This document shows, one piece after another, positions 36,208-46,194 of a stretch of 64,000 bases of DNA. Within the stretch, counting starts at the first letter, position 1, and every line of letters begins with the position of its first letter. Under the pieces are notes generated by a model. That model was not told the origin of the DNA and ran no database searches. It saw only the letters and a program-made list of their open reading frames with translations. The stretch spans positions 1 to 64,000 of the forward strand of contig JAMLGT010000010.1 in NCBI GenBank assembly GCA_023957755.1, in the 5' to 3' direction. The position numbers were made by a program, and so were the translations under genes. The stretch comes from Chitinophagaceae bacterium (GTDB taxonomy: Bacteria > Bacteroidota > Bacteroidia > Chitinophagales > Chitinophagaceae).

Positions 36208-38487
36208 ATGCTCATGAATCTCTTCAAGGTCTGTATTCTTCTATGTGTCTTTCTTGCAAACCAATCCGCAGCTCAGGATCCGATCGATTATGTAAACCCA
36301 CTGATGGGCACTCAATCCACCTTCCAATTATCTAACGGTAATACTTACCCTGCAATTGGTTTGCCATGGGGTATGAACCTGTGGACACCACAAACGGGAA
36401 AGATGGGAGATGGGTGGGCATACAAATACACAGACAACAAAATCGTAGGATTCAAACAAACCCATCAGCCTTCGCCATGGATGAACGACTATGGATATTT
36501 CTCCATAATGCCCGTTACAGGCAGAATGGTTTTCAATGAGGCCGACAGGGCCAGCTGGTTCTCCCATAAAACAGAAATAGCACAGCCACACTATTATAAA
36601 GTATATCTCGCAGACGCAGATGTGACCACAGAAATAACACCTACTGAAAGGGCTGCAAGATTCAGATTTACATTCCCCAAAACCGACAGTGCGTTTGTAA
36701 TAATTGACGCCATTGACAAAGGTTCGTACGTAAAAATAATCCCTTCCGAAAATAAAATTATTGGATACAGCACCCGCAATAGCGGTAGTGTGCCTGACAA
36801 CTTCAAAATGTACTTTGTAATTCAATTCGATAAAAGATTTGATTACCAATCCACCTGGGACGTAGATCATTTTTCAGACACACACGAATTGCAAAGCACA
36901 CACGCAGGTGCTGTGATAGGCTTCAAAGGCTTGCAAAGAGGGGATATCGTAAATGCCAGGGTGGCTTCATCATTTATCAGTATGGAGCAGGCTGAAAGAA
37001 ATCTGAACTCAGAAATCGGCACCAGGAGTTTTGAAAAAATTAAAGCGGAAGGCAGGAAAACATGGAACAATATTCTTGGAAGGGTAAAGGTATCCGGAGG
37101 TAGTGACGAGCAGTTGCACACCTTTTATTCATGCCTGTACAGGATGGTATTTTTCCCTCTGAAAATGTATGAGAAAGACGCAGATGGAAACATTGTACAT
37201 TACAGTCCTTACACCGGAAAAATCGAAGCAGGATACAAATTCGCAGGCACTGGTTTCTGGGATACATTCCGTGCATTGTACCCCTTTCTCAATCTCGTGT
37301 ACCCATCAATGGTAGTCGAGATGCAAAAGGGCTTAATCAGCGATTTCAAAGAAGGAGGATGGTTACCCGAATGGTCATCACCCGGTTATCGTGGCATAAT
37401 GGTAGGCAACAACTCGGCATCAGTAGTAGCAGAAGCATATATCAAGGGCGCCAGAGGATACGACGTTGAGGCACTCTGGCAGGCGCTGATACATGGAGCT
37501 AACAATGACGGGCCACATGCAACCGGACGAAAAGGAGTTGACTATTACAATAAACTGGGATATGTACCCAATGATGTAAATATCAGTGAGAACGTAGCCC
37601 GCTCACTTGAGTATGCTTATGATGACTATGCGATCTATACACTCGGGAAGGCGCTCGGCAAAAAAGCATCTGAGATAGATGTGTACAAAGCAAGGGCTTT
37701 GAATTATAAAAAACTCTTCGACCCACAGCATCTTCTTATGCGACCCAAAAATGAAGATGGCACATTCTCTATTCCCTTTAATCCCTACTCCTGGGGTGGA
37801 GCCTTTACAGAAGGAAATAGCTGGCATTACTCATGGAGTGTGTTTCAGGATATCAGGGGCCTTAAAGAATTAATGGGTGGAGACAGGATGTTTATAAAAA
37901 TGTTAGACTCTGTATTTGTGATGCCTCCTGATTTTGGCGATTACTCATACTATGGTACCGTTATCCACGAAATGCGGGAAATGCAGATTACAGGAATGGG
38001 TCAATATGCGCACGGCAACCAGCCTATTCAACACATGATCTATCTTTATAACTACGCCGGCCAACCCTGGAAGACACAATATTGGGTAAGAGAGGTAATG
38101 AACAACCTCTATAATCCAGGCCCTGAAGGATACTGCGGAGATGAAGACAATGGTCAAACATCTGCATGGTATGTGTTTTCAGCACTTGGATTTTACCCTG
38201 TGACGCCTGCCGGCACTCAATATGTGCTCGGAGCACCCCTATTCAAAAGGGCTGAAATCACTTTTGAAAGTGGTAAGAAATTGTTGATACAAGCTCCTGC
38301 AAACAGCAAATCAAACCGGTACCTTCAATCCTTGACCATTAATGATAAACCTTCATCCAAAAATTATCTGGAACATAAGGCGCTATTGAAAGGTGGCGTG
38401 GTCAATTTTGAGATGGGCGCAGTGGCGAACAAAACAAGAGGTACCCAAGAGGCCGACTATCCTTTCTCCATGAGTGATCACAATTAA
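36208..38487 (+). CDS. GH92-family glycoside hydrolase (exo-alpha-mannosidase)
   Basis: Secreted enzyme of 759 aa that removes terminal alpha-mannose from glycans such as N-glycans. The signal peptide is MNLFKVCILLCVFLANQSAAQ; the ATG at 36208 adds two residues before it. The N-terminal beta-sandwich begins with DPIDYVNPLMGTQSTF and the catalytic (alpha/alpha)6 domain shows GTGFWDTFRALYPFLNLVYP, GGWLPEWSSPGYRGIMVGNN and the end motif GDEDNGQTSAWYVFSALGFY, diagnostic for the calcium-dependent GH92 family. There is no lipobox. It stands with the GH95 and esterase genes as a small glycan-degrading set without a local SusCD. Confidence 0.93.
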   Translation: MLMNLFKVCILLCVFLANQSAAQDPIDYVNPLMGTQSTFQLSNGNTYPAIGLPWGMNLWTPQTGKMGDGWAYKYTDNKIVGFKQTHQPSPWMNDYGYFSIMPVTGRMVFNEADRASWFSHKTEIAQPHYYKVYLADADVTTEITPTERAARFRFTFPKTDSAFVIIDAIDKGSYVKIIPSENKIIGYSTRNSGSVPDNFKMYFVIQFDKRFDYQSTWDVDHFSDTHELQSTHAGAVIGFKGLQRGDIVNARVASSFISMEQAERNLNSEIGTRSFEKIKAEGRKTWNNILGRVKVSGGSDEQLHTFYSCLYRMVFFPLKMYEKDADGNIVHYSPYTGKIEAGYKFAGTGFWDTFRALYPFLNLVYPSMVVEMQKGLISDFKEGGWLPEWSSPGYRGIMVGNNSASVVAEAYIKGARGYDVEALWQALIHGANNDGPHATGRKGVDYYNKLGYVPNDVNISENVARSLEYAYDDYAIYTLGKALGKKASEIDVYKARALNYKKLFDPQHLLMRPKNEDGTFSIPFNPYSWGGAFTEGNSWHYSWSVFQDIRGLKELMGGDRMFIKMLDSVFVMPPDFGDYSYYGTVIHEMREMQITGMGQYAHGNQPIQHMIYLYNYAGQPWKTQYWVREVMNNLYNPGPEGYCGDEDNGQTSAWYVFSALGFYPVTPAGTQYVLGAPLFKRAEITFESGKKLLIQAPANSKSNRYLQSLTINDKPSSKNYLEHKALLKGGVVNFEMGAVANKTRGTQEADYPFSMSDHN

Positions 38488-38512
38488 TAGAAAACAGAAA
38501 AAAAATTATTGT

Positions 38513-38642
38513 TGTCCGATTAAGCTGGGCTAAAGCCCACCAGGCAAAGGTTTTATATTTATTACCCTACCCTTTAGGGTAGGGCTATGAAAGTCTTACA
38601 CAATAAGGGCTTTAGCCACATTTCGAATAATTTAACCGGTTA
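38513..38642 (+). repeat. R1 dispersed palindromic repeat, copy 4
   Basis: Same element and orientation as the copy at 18993: TGTCCGATTAAG, TGGGCTAAAGCCCA, a perfect central hairpin CCCTACCCT-TT-AGGGTAGGG (9 bp), ATGAAAGTCTTAC, AAGGGCTTTAGCCACATTT and TTTAACCGG. The outer right end has decayed. It fills the gap between the convergent GH92 and CYTH genes and could act there as a two-way terminator. Confidence 0.8.
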
Positions 38643-38646
38643 TGTG

Positions 38647-39138
38647 CTAATGCCCTTTTTTTTGCGAAGGTGCCCATTTTCGATATGGGTTCAACGAAAG
38701 ATTGGCATTATAAAACCGTGCATCAGCCGAAACTTCCTTTTCAATCCATTCAGGTATTTCAAATTCCTGTTCTTCAGACTTGAGTTCAATCTCAGCAATT
38801 ATCAGCCCTTCATTATCTCCATTAAAAACATCTACCTCCCACAAATTTCCGGCGAACAAAATTTTGTATCTCACCTTTGAAATAATATTATCACAGTAAT
38901 CCTGAATTAATTTTTCCGCATCCGCAACGGGGATTTCATACTCAAATTCATCCCTGCTGATTGCTTTGGACACTCCTTTAATGGTGATATATCCCACAGT
39001 TCCTTTAATCCTGACTCTGACTGTCTTTGATGATTCTATCAACAGATAGCCCTGCTTAATCAGTACCCCATCCTGTTTGGAAAGGATATTCCACGCCTGC
39101 GGTTTTACTAAGAATTTTCTTTCAATTTCTACTCCCAT
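38647..39138 (-). CDS. CYTH-domain protein (triphosphate tunnel metalloenzyme)
   Basis: Protein of 163 aa. The ExExK signature is at residues 4-8 (EIERKFLV), followed by the strands of the tunnel fold (IKQGYLLIESSKTVRVRIKG, YEIPVADAEKLI, WEVDVFNGDNEGLIIAEIEL). This family includes inorganic triphosphatases and class IV adenylate cyclases; bacterial single-domain members most often hydrolyse inorganic triphosphate. The true substrate is not shown by sequence. It ends 5 bp from R1 copy 4. Confidence 0.9.
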   Translation of the reverse strand: MGVEIERKFLVKPQAWNILSKQDGVLIKQGYLLIESSKTVRVRIKGTVGYITIKGVSKAISRDEFEYEIPVADAEKLIQDYCDNIISKVRYKILFAGNLWEVDVFNGDNEGLIIAEIELKSEEQEFEIPEWIEKEVSADARFYNANLSLNPYRKWAPSQKKGH

Positions 39139-39180
39139 TGATATTTATAAATCAATTCTTTTGCCATAAAAGATGTCAAC

Positions 39181-41679
39181 CTATTTTCTTGCCGAAATAT
39201 GATACTCTCTACCGGATTTAGTTTCAAATTGAACCACCATATCACCCGAAGTGGAGGCAATCACACTTCCGTTCGACATATCTGTAATCTCCATACCGGA
39301 AGGTAAAAACACGCTGCATATACCGCCCTTGCCCGACCCAATCTTTGCCGTTTGTAAACTCCCATTTATCCATACCATATCCACCGTAAAATCACCTCTT
39401 GCTTTGAGCCCCCTCACACTTCCTGTTGCCCAGTCTGAATCTGAAGGCAATGCCGGCAACATACGAATCACTTCACCATCTCCATGGCTCTGCAAAAGCA
39501 TTTCGGCAATTCCCGCCGTACCACCAAAGTTTCCATCTATCTGAAAGGGCGGATGTGCACAAAACAAATTGGGATAGGTACCTCCTCCCTGCATCAGCAT
39601 ACCTGAATTACGAACAGGGGTAAGCAATTGCTTTAGCAACAATAGTGCATGATCGCCATCGCCCAGCCTTGCCCAAAAATTTATCTTCCAGGCCTTACTC
39701 CACCCCGTTCCTCCATCTCCCCGCACCTGAAGGGTCTGCCTCGCAGCAGCCGCTAACTCCGGACTTGCCCACGGAGTTATTTCATCATAAGGATACAACC
39801 CATAAAGATGAGAAGCATGCCGATGCGTCGGCTCTGCATCTTTCCAATCCTCTAACCATTCGTTCAAATCACCTTCTTTTCCTATTTGATTGGGCGCTAA
39901 TCGGGAAATAATCTCCCGTAGCTCATTTCGCCATTCCTGATCAATATTCAAAATATTGGATGCTTTAATGCAGGCGTTAAAGAGTTCCCGGCATATCTGC
40001 ATATCCATTGACGGCCCCATAACTGTTTGCCCCCTGAAGCCATTAGGCATAATGTAGGTATTTTCAGGAGAATTAGACGGAGCCGTTACCAGCCAGCCAT
40101 GTTTCGATTCACGAATTAACACCGACTGTAAAAATTGAGCTGCTCCTTTCATAACGGGGTAGTATGTACGTAAGAAAACAGTGTCGAGTGTAAACCGATA
40201 GTGCTCCCAAATATGCCCACATAACCAGGCACCACCGGTGAGTGTAGATCCCCAATCTGCCCCTTCTCCGGGAGAAGTATAAAACCAGGGATTGGAAATA
40301 ACATGAGCCACCCATCCATTGGCATTATAATACGCTTTAGCCGTCTTCGTCCCGTTGGGTACCAGATGACGGGTAAACTCGAATAAGGGATTCGCTAAAT
40401 CTCCCAACCCGGTCACTTCCGCCGGCCAATAATTCATTTCCAAATTGATGTTCAAATGATAATCTCCATTCCACGGAGTCTGGTATTCTGTGGCCCACAA
40501 CCCCTGTAAATTGGCAGGAAGAAGGCCGGATCGTGAAGCACTGATCAGCAAATATTTTCCAAAATTAAAATACAATGCCGGGAGTTGGGGATCATTACTT
40601 CCACCCCCATAACGAACCAGGCGTTCATTTGTGGTAAGGTGGTTGACGCTTCTCTTTTCGGGAAAGTAGATGCTACTCCTGCTAAACAGGCTTTGATAAT
40701 ACCCCCTACTCTCACTTTGCGCCCTATCAAAACTTTCTTCACCCGCTTTCTCAATCAGCCGTTCTGCATTTCGAACCACATCCACATTTTTCAATCCCCC
40801 ATTCTCATAGTCATAATTAGTAACGGAAGAAACCTTTATCACAATTTCGTTTGCATTGCTAACCACCAATTGATTTCCTCCGGCAACCAGCTTACCTCCA
40901 TCAACAGACACTTCAGCTATCGCAGCAAAGCGCATTCCCTTATCTTTTCCATCAGGAAGTTGACCTTTTAAAACCAGCCTGTTCCCCTCCGCAAAAGTGG
41001 TAGCATGCTCACTCCTCGCCAGCGACAAGACCGTGTGAATACTTTTGGGTTTAGAACTCTTAATTCTTACCCAAATAATATCATTAATAAAATCAGCGAA
41101 CACCTCTTCCTTAATCTCTGCATCCTTTCGTGTGAAAACTGTAGTAGCTACTGCATCCCTCAGATTCAAAGTCCGATCATAGGCAGACACCCTGGCTAGC
41201 GTATCAACCCATCTGATAAACAGATTACCAAATGTCTGATACGCACCATACTTTTCGTTTGCGCCCCTGCCATTCCCCGATCCGGGCCCTTTTGATACAA
41301 AATGTTTTTGCAGTAGCTCCTGCGCCTCTTTGTTTTTACCGGCAAGCAGAAAATTCCGAATAGAATTCAGGTATTGATAAGCCTTCTCATCATCAGCATC
41401 CTGGGGACCACCGGACCAGAGTGAGATTTCATTAAGTGCAATCCGCTCAATATTCGTACCACCAAAAACTAATGCACCCACCCTGCCATTGCCCACCGGC
41501 AGGCTCTCGGTGAAATGACCGGCTGCCGTATCAAAACGAATTACCATATCCCCAATCTGTGCCATTGCTCCGGCCGTAGAGACACTGAAGAAGAAGGTCC
41601 ATACCAGAGCCTTCGCTGTTATTCTTAGTCGGATAAAAAATATTAATGGAAAAATGAATCTTGTACTTTTGAAAATCAC
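39181..41679 (-). CDS. GH95-family glycoside hydrolase (alpha-L-fucosidase type)
   Basis: Secreted enzyme of 832 aa. The N-terminus is a long hydrophobic signal region ending in AGAMAQ. The N-terminal beta-sandwich has [17 protein letters not shown] and [16 protein letters not shown], hallmarks of GH95. The catalytic toroid shows [15 protein letters not shown] (the two active-site Asn region), [17 protein letters not shown] and [18 protein letters not shown] with the catalytic Asp area. GH95 enzymes release alpha-1,2-L-fucose or, in some cases, L-galactose. The ATG start gives an unusually long leader of 41 residues. It is divergent from the esterase gene with only 49 bp between. Confidence 0.93.
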   Translation of the reverse strand: MIFKSTRFIFPLIFFIRLRITAKALVWTFFFSVSTAGAMAQIGDMVIRFDTAAGHFTESLPVGNGRVGALVFGGTNIERIALNEISLWSGGPQDADDEKAYQYLNSIRNFLLAGKNKEAQELLQKHFVSKGPGSGNGRGANEKYGAYQTFGNLFIRWVDTLARVSAYDRTLNLRDAVATTVFTRKDAEIKEEVFADFINDIIWVRIKSSKPKSIHTVLSLARSEHATTFAEGNRLVLKGQLPDGKDKGMRFAAIAEVSVDGGKLVAGGNQLVVSNANEIVIKVSSVTNYDYENGGLKNVDVVRNAERLIEKAGEESFDRAQSESRGYYQSLFSRSSIYFPEKRSVNHLTTNERLVRYGGGSNDPQLPALYFNFGKYLLISASRSGLLPANLQGLWATEYQTPWNGDYHLNINLEMNYWPAEVTGLGDLANPLFEFTRHLVPNGTKTAKAYYNANGWVAHVISNPWFYTSPGEGADWGSTLTGGAWLCGHIWEHYRFTLDTVFLRTYYPVMKGAAQFLQSVLIRESKHGWLVTAPSNSPENTYIMPNGFRGQTVMGPSMDMQICRELFNACIKASNILNIDQEWRNELREIISRLAPNQIGKEGDLNEWLEDWKDAEPTHRHASHLYGLYPYDEITPWASPELAAAARQTLQVRGDGGTGWSKAWKINFWARLGDGDHALLLLKQLLTPVRNSGMLMQGGGTYPNLFCAHPPFQIDGNFGGTAGIAEMLLQSHGDGEVIRMLPALPSDSDWATGSVRGLKARGDFTVDMVWINGSLQTAKIGSGKGGICSVFLPSGMEITDMSNGSVIASTSGDMVVQFETKSGREYHISARK

Positions 41680-41728
41680 AGTATTAAAATATTGACAATC
41701 TAAAGATCAACTAGTCAAAATTAACCCA

Positions 41729-42550
41729 ATGAAATTATCCACATGTAAATTCTTAGCTACGGTTATTACATCCCTTTGCTTCTTTTCATCACAGGCAGCA
41801 AGAGTGGATACCGTAAATACTTACAGCCAATCAATGAATAAAGACATTAAGGCGGTAGTTGTTTTACCAGATTCTTATAATTCTGCACTACAATATCCTA
41901 CTATCTATTTATTACATGGATACAGCGGTAACTATTCTAACTATATCATTAACGCACCCAAAATCAAGAACTATTCGGATACCTATAAGGTTATTTTTGT
42001 CTGTCCGGATGGGAATTATGGTAGTTGGTACTTCGATAGCCCAATCGACACCAACTGGAAATACGAGACTTATGTAAGCAGCGAACTCATCTCCTGGATT
42101 GACGGGCACTATTCAACAGTAAAAGAGAAAAAGGGAAGAGCAATCACCGGCCTCAGCATGGGTGGACATGGCGCACTTTACATTGCCTTCAAACATCAGA
42201 ATATCTTTGGCGCAGCGGGTAGCATGAGCGGAGGAGTAGATATCAGGCCTTTCCCTGAAAAATGGGATATGGCGAAGAGGCTGGGAGATTATGCCACACA
42301 CCCACAAAACTGGGAAAACAATACCGTCATCAATATGACATATCTGCTGAAGCCTAACAGTTTGAGAATAATCTTTGACTGCGGTACTGAAGATTTTTTT
42401 TACCGGGTAAATAATAATCTGCACGAAAGGTTATTGGAAAGAAATATTCCTCACGATTATATCAGCCGTCCGGGTGGACACACATGGGACTACTGGCGAA
42501 ATGCAATAGAGTATCAGGTCATGTTTTTTGTGAAGGGGTTTGGTGCATGA
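41729..42550 (+). CDS. secreted esterase, alpha/beta-hydrolase of the CE1 / esterase D type
   Basis: Protein of 273 aa with a signal peptide (CKFLATVITSLCFFSSQAA). The serine nucleophile is S143 in GLSMGGHGAL, LLHGYSGNYSNY forms the oxyanion region, and the acid and His are in CGTEDFFY and GGHTWDYW. The fold is that of feruloyl/acetyl esterases and S-formylglutathione hydrolase relatives; the signal peptide and the neighbouring GH95 and GH92 genes favour a role in removing acyl groups from glycans. Substrate inferred only. Confidence 0.88.
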   Translation: MKLSTCKFLATVITSLCFFSSQAARVDTVNTYSQSMNKDIKAVVVLPDSYNSALQYPTIYLLHGYSGNYSNYIINAPKIKNYSDTYKVIFVCPDGNYGSWYFDSPIDTNWKYETYVSSELISWIDGHYSTVKEKKGRAITGLSMGGHGALYIAFKHQNIFGAAGSMSGGVDIRPFPEKWDMAKRLGDYATHPQNWENNTVINMTYLLKPNSLRIIFDCGTEDFFYRVNNNLHERLLERNIPHDYISRPGGHTWDYWRNAIEYQVMFFVKGFGA

Positions 42551-42589
42551 GTTAAAAGCAAATCATCCCGGAGACGGGCTCAGTCAAAC

Positions 42590-43702
42590 TCACACCACAG
42601 TTTCGATCAATTCTTTGCTTGCCACTTCACCTGTTACAAAATTTAATGCATCTAAAAATCCACCCACCATTCTTTCAGGGGAAGCCTGAGTCAAATAATA
42701 CTCTCTGGCATTCTTGCCCATTTGAATATACTTCGACTTATCAACAATTAAGTCTTTCAGCAAGGCTGTCAAATCATCAGACTCCTGGTACAGAATACCA
42801 TTATATTTATCCAATACATTAACAATTTCTCCGCCGGTTATTGCATTTCTTTTTGTAACAAAAGGTACTCCATATCCTAAACTTTTAAGCACTGAAAGTC
42901 CGGCCTGGTTGGGTGAAATGCACAAAATCGATCTTCTAAAAATTTTTGCCAGAACGCCTTCATCATATATACCACCATGAAACTTAACCTTACCACTCAA
43001 GCCTAACTCTTCCACACTATTTTCCAGAGATTCGAGTTCTGCTCCTTTGCCTACTATTTCTAATGACGGTATAATACTTTCATCCTGTCCCCGGTAAGCC
43101 TCGTGATAGCACTTGATCAACTCATCTACTCCTTTTCCTTTGTATAGTGTGCCAACAAATAAAATAGTATTCCTATCTGACTCAGGGCTTTCCTCATAAT
43201 TAACCACAACCGTATTGTGCGCCACAAAGACCCGCTTCTTATCAACCCCATTCCTGGTTACAGTTTCCAAGGCCTCCTTAATGTATAATATGATAGCATC
43301 AGCTCTCCTGATATTCATGAAGTAAAGCTTATCAAGAAAACCCATCCTTCTATTCAGATCGAACATCAGTGTATAGGATGCGCGAGTGCCATTCGTCCAG
43401 GCAACAGTCTTAAACTTATTATTATAGAAAGTGAGTAAGAAGAAGTTAAAGACTTTTAGGTGTGGCGCATAATAAACCACATCATATCCTTTGCAAAAAT
43501 TTCTGAGTCCCGGCAGATAAAAATACCTGCCTAATTGATGGCTTTTTAAGGTTACTGTATTAAAGTGAATCTTATTTTCCAATTTGATAGGCCTGAAAAA
43601 TGCGACTGTAAGATCCACCTTATCAGCAAGCATGTTAAAAATCGGAACTCTGTATTCCGGCATTTCTTCCTGCAAAATCAATACTTTTCTTTTACCCATC
43701 AT
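42590..43702 (-). CDS. glycosyltransferase, GT-B fold (GT4-like)
   Basis: Enzyme of 370 aa and the last gene of the polysaccharide locus. The N-terminal half starts KRKVLILQEEMPEYRVPIF. The C-terminal nucleotide-sugar domain has TILFVGTLYKGKGVDELIKC, LEIVGKGAELESLE, VKFHGGIYDE and the GT4-type region CISPNQAGLSVLKSLGYGVP. It likely adds one sugar to the lipid-linked repeat unit at the inner membrane. It follows wecB after 66 bp. Donor and acceptor are not predictable. Confidence 0.88.
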   Translation of the reverse strand: MMGKRKVLILQEEMPEYRVPIFNMLADKVDLTVAFFRPIKLENKIHFNTVTLKSHQLGRYFYLPGLRNFCKGYDVVYYAPHLKVFNFFLLTFYNNKFKTVAWTNGTRASYTLMFDLNRRMGFLDKLYFMNIRRADAIILYIKEALETVTRNGVDKKRVFVAHNTVVVNYEESPESDRNTILFVGTLYKGKGVDELIKCYHEAYRGQDESIIPSLEIVGKGAELESLENSVEELGLSGKVKFHGGIYDEGVLAKIFRRSILCISPNQAGLSVLKSLGYGVPFVTKRNAITGGEIVNVLDKYNGILYQESDDLTALLKDLIVDKSKYIQMGKNAREYYLTQASPERMVGGFLDALNFVTGEVASKELIETVV

Positions 43703-43768
43703 TTTCTATTTCAAAAAGAGAATTTTATATGACCCAGCCTTACTAGAACGCTTCAATGTCAGAAATAT

Positions 43769-44929
43769 TTAACTCTCCAGGTAATCCCTCAATGATTTAA
43801 CGATCCGGCTACAAGCAAGGCCATCACCATAAGGATTTACTGCCTTACTCATTTTTTCGTAATACTCTTTATCATCTAACAACTTAGACATCTCTGATAC
43901 AATCATATCATAATCTGCTCCCACCAGTTTTACAGTGCCCGCCTCAAGCGCTTCCGGACGTTCGGTAGTATTCCTCATTACCAGCACAGGTTTACCAAGT
44001 CCGGGTGCCTCCTCCTGTACACCACCACTATCAGTAAGCAGGATGGTACTCTTCTCCATCATAAAAACAAAACTCAGATATTCCAGCGGCTCTATAAAAA
44101 ATAAATTATCCCCGGGCGAATTTCCAAACACCTGATTAATTGGCTTCCGGACACTCGGGTTCAGGTGCATAGGATATACAAAATCCACCTTAGGATACTT
44201 CTCACTCAGAGTCTTAATAGCTTCACAAATTTGAATGAAACCATCACCAAAATTTTCTCTCCTATGACCTGTTATCAAAACCATCCGGCGCTCCTCACTC
44301 ACCCTTGACACGTCATAACCCGCTTCCTTTAGTAAACCATTAAGTTCACATTCAAGATTTCTGTTGCTTTTCATCTTCTCTACAACCGAATATAAGGCAT
44401 CAATAACAGTATTGCCGGTCACAACAATTTGTGTTTCACTTACATTCTCCTCTAGTAGATTCTTTTTGCTTAATGGTGTCGGAGAAAAATGAAATGTGGC
44501 AATCCTACCTGTAATCTGTCTGTTCATCTCCTCTGGCCACGGACTATATATATTATAAGTCCGCAGCCCGGCTTCCACATGTCCTACCGGAATCTGCTGA
44601 TAAAAAGTGGCAAGTGCAGCAGCTGTAGAAGTGGTTGTATCTCCATGTACTAACACCACATCGGGGGCCACTTTTTTCAATACCTCACGCATGCCATTGA
44701 GAACATTTGAAGTCACATCATAAAGGTCTTGCCCCTGCTTCATAATATTTAAGTCATAGTCAGGATGGATTTCAAAAATTGAAAGCACCTGATCTAACAT
44801 TTCACGATGTTGACCTGTGACACAAACTATTGTATCAAAATCTTTCGGATATTTCTGAAACTCTTTTACCAGAGGAGCCATCTTAATGGCTTCCGGGCGA
44901 GTCCCAAATACAATCATAACTCTCTTCAT
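43769..44929 (-). CDS. wecB: UDP-N-acetylglucosamine 2-epimerase (non-hydrolysing)
   Basis: Converts UDP-GlcNAc to UDP-ManNAc. The protein has 386 aa. Visible motifs are VFGTRPEAIKMAPLVKEF, VTGQHREMLDQVL, VHGDTTTSTAAALA, GHVEAGLRTYN, TGHRRENFG and TDSGGVQEEAPGLGKPV, which together define the family. It lies 8 bp downstream of wecC, so the two steps to UDP-ManNAcA are encoded together. Confidence 0.96.
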   Translation of the reverse strand: MKRVMIVFGTRPEAIKMAPLVKEFQKYPKDFDTIVCVTGQHREMLDQVLSIFEIHPDYDLNIMKQGQDLYDVTSNVLNGMREVLKKVAPDVVLVHGDTTTSTAAALATFYQQIPVGHVEAGLRTYNIYSPWPEEMNRQITGRIATFHFSPTPLSKKNLLEENVSETQIVVTGNTVIDALYSVVEKMKSNRNLECELNGLLKEAGYDVSRVSEERRMVLITGHRRENFGDGFIQICEAIKTLSEKYPKVDFVYPMHLNPSVRKPINQVFGNSPGDNLFFIEPLEYLSFVFMMEKSTILLTDSGGVQEEAPGLGKPVLVMRNTTERPEALEAGTVKLVGADYDMIVSEMSKLLDDKEYYEKMSKAVNPYGDGLACSRIVKSLRDYLES

Positions 44930-44937
44930 TTTCCAAT

Positions 44938-46143
44938 CTATTTTTTGTACACACCCGCGAAGTCTAAAATAATTTTATCCTTTCGATAGGGCAGTTCTTT
45001 AAACTGATTGTGTGCCACCAGAAATACCACAATATCTGCTTTGTCGTATGCCTCCTGATAGTTTGTTAATTTGAAAACGTTATGTTCTTCTACATTAGGC
45101 TCTACAATCAATATATGAGCGCTATTAGCTCTTTGCATCACTTTGGTAGTGATATATTTTGCAGGGGATTCTCTCAGATCATCAATATTGGGTTTAAATG
45201 CCAGACCCATCATTGCAACTGTCGGCTTACGATGATTCTCAAGTTCAAACCTCATTATTTCATTCACAGTTTTTTCAGCACACCAGAATGATTTATAGTT
45301 ATTAATTTCCCTTGCTTTACTGATTATCTGCGATTCAATCGGGAACTCTGCTGCAAGAAAATAAGGATCTACTGCGATACAATGCCCCCCTACTCCACAT
45401 CCCGGCAGAAGTATGTTCACGCGTGGGTGCTTGTTTGCCAGACTAATCAGTTCCCAAACATTGATTCCTGCCTTATCGCATATCAGTGACAACTCGTTTG
45501 CAAATGCTATCTGCACATCACGGGATGAGTTTTCAACCAGCTTACACATTTCAGCCGTTTTACTATTTGTCTTGTGCAGAATCCCTTTTACGAAATAACT
45601 GTAAAATTCAATTGCCTTGTCTGTAGATTCGGGAGTAATACCCCCAATCACTCTGTCATTGTTCACCAATTCGTAAATGACATTCCCAGGCAACACTCTT
45701 TCCGGACAGTAAGCAATGAAAATCTTTTCCTTAAGCTCCGGTCTCTCTCCAAAAATCAACTGGGTCATTTTCTCGGTAGTGCCCACTGGCGAAGTAGATT
45801 CAATTATAAAAAGATCTCCTGCTTTTAAAAGTGGAACCACTGCACGAGTAGCTGCTTCTACATAAGAAATATCCGGATCATGATTCCCTTTGAATGGTGT
45901 TGGCACTACAATCAGATAGGCATCACTGACTTCCGGAGTACCGCTGGCTTTTAACCTACCATCTTTTATTACCTCCTGAAGTACTTCTTCCATCCCCGGT
46001 TCAATGATATGTAATTTGCCCGCATTAGTCTTTTCTACCACTTCCGGATTCACATCAACCCCTACGACCTCTATTCCATGCTTTGCCGCAATAATAGCAG
46101 TAGGTAATCCAATGTAACCCAATCCCATAAAACATGCTTTCAT
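44938..46143 (-). CDS. wecC: UDP-N-acetyl-D-mannosamine dehydrogenase
   Basis: Oxidises UDP-ManNAc to UDP-ManNAcA with two NAD+. The protein has 401 aa. The Rossmann start is MGLGYIGLPTAIIAAKHG, the central domain has FIIESTSPVGTTE and CPERVLPGN, and the catalytic cysteine is C255 in PGCGVGGHCIAVDPYF. The C-terminal domain contains MGLAFKPNIDDLRESPA. The VGGHC form and the adjacent wecB favour ManNAc over glucose as substrate. Confidence 0.94.
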   Translation of the reverse strand: MKACFMGLGYIGLPTAIIAAKHGIEVVGVDVNPEVVEKTNAGKLHIIEPGMEEVLQEVIKDGRLKASGTPEVSDAYLIVVPTPFKGNHDPDISYVEAATRAVVPLLKAGDLFIIESTSPVGTTEKMTQLIFGERPELKEKIFIAYCPERVLPGNVIYELVNNDRVIGGITPESTDKAIEFYSYFVKGILHKTNSKTAEMCKLVENSSRDVQIAFANELSLICDKAGINVWELISLANKHPRVNILLPGCGVGGHCIAVDPYFLAAEFPIESQIISKAREINNYKSFWCAEKTVNEIMRFELENHRKPTVAMMGLAFKPNIDDLRESPAKYITTKVMQRANSAHILIVEPNVEEHNVFKLTNYQEAYDKADIVVFLVAHNQFKELPYRKDKIILDFAGVYKK

Positions 46144-46194
46144 TTCTTATGCTTTTATTTTTTTAACTCCTTTATTCTGTTTCCAGTTTCAACT

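Noticed and set aside
38587-38880. Plus-strand open frame of 97 codons across R1 copy 4 and the CYTH gene
   Set aside because: Its first part is repeat DNA and the rest is antisense to a clear CYTH gene.
42551-42589. Terminator between the esterase and the last glycosyltransferase gene
   Set aside because: CCCG-GAGA-CGGG is only a 4-bp stem and neither strand has a clean T-run next to it.
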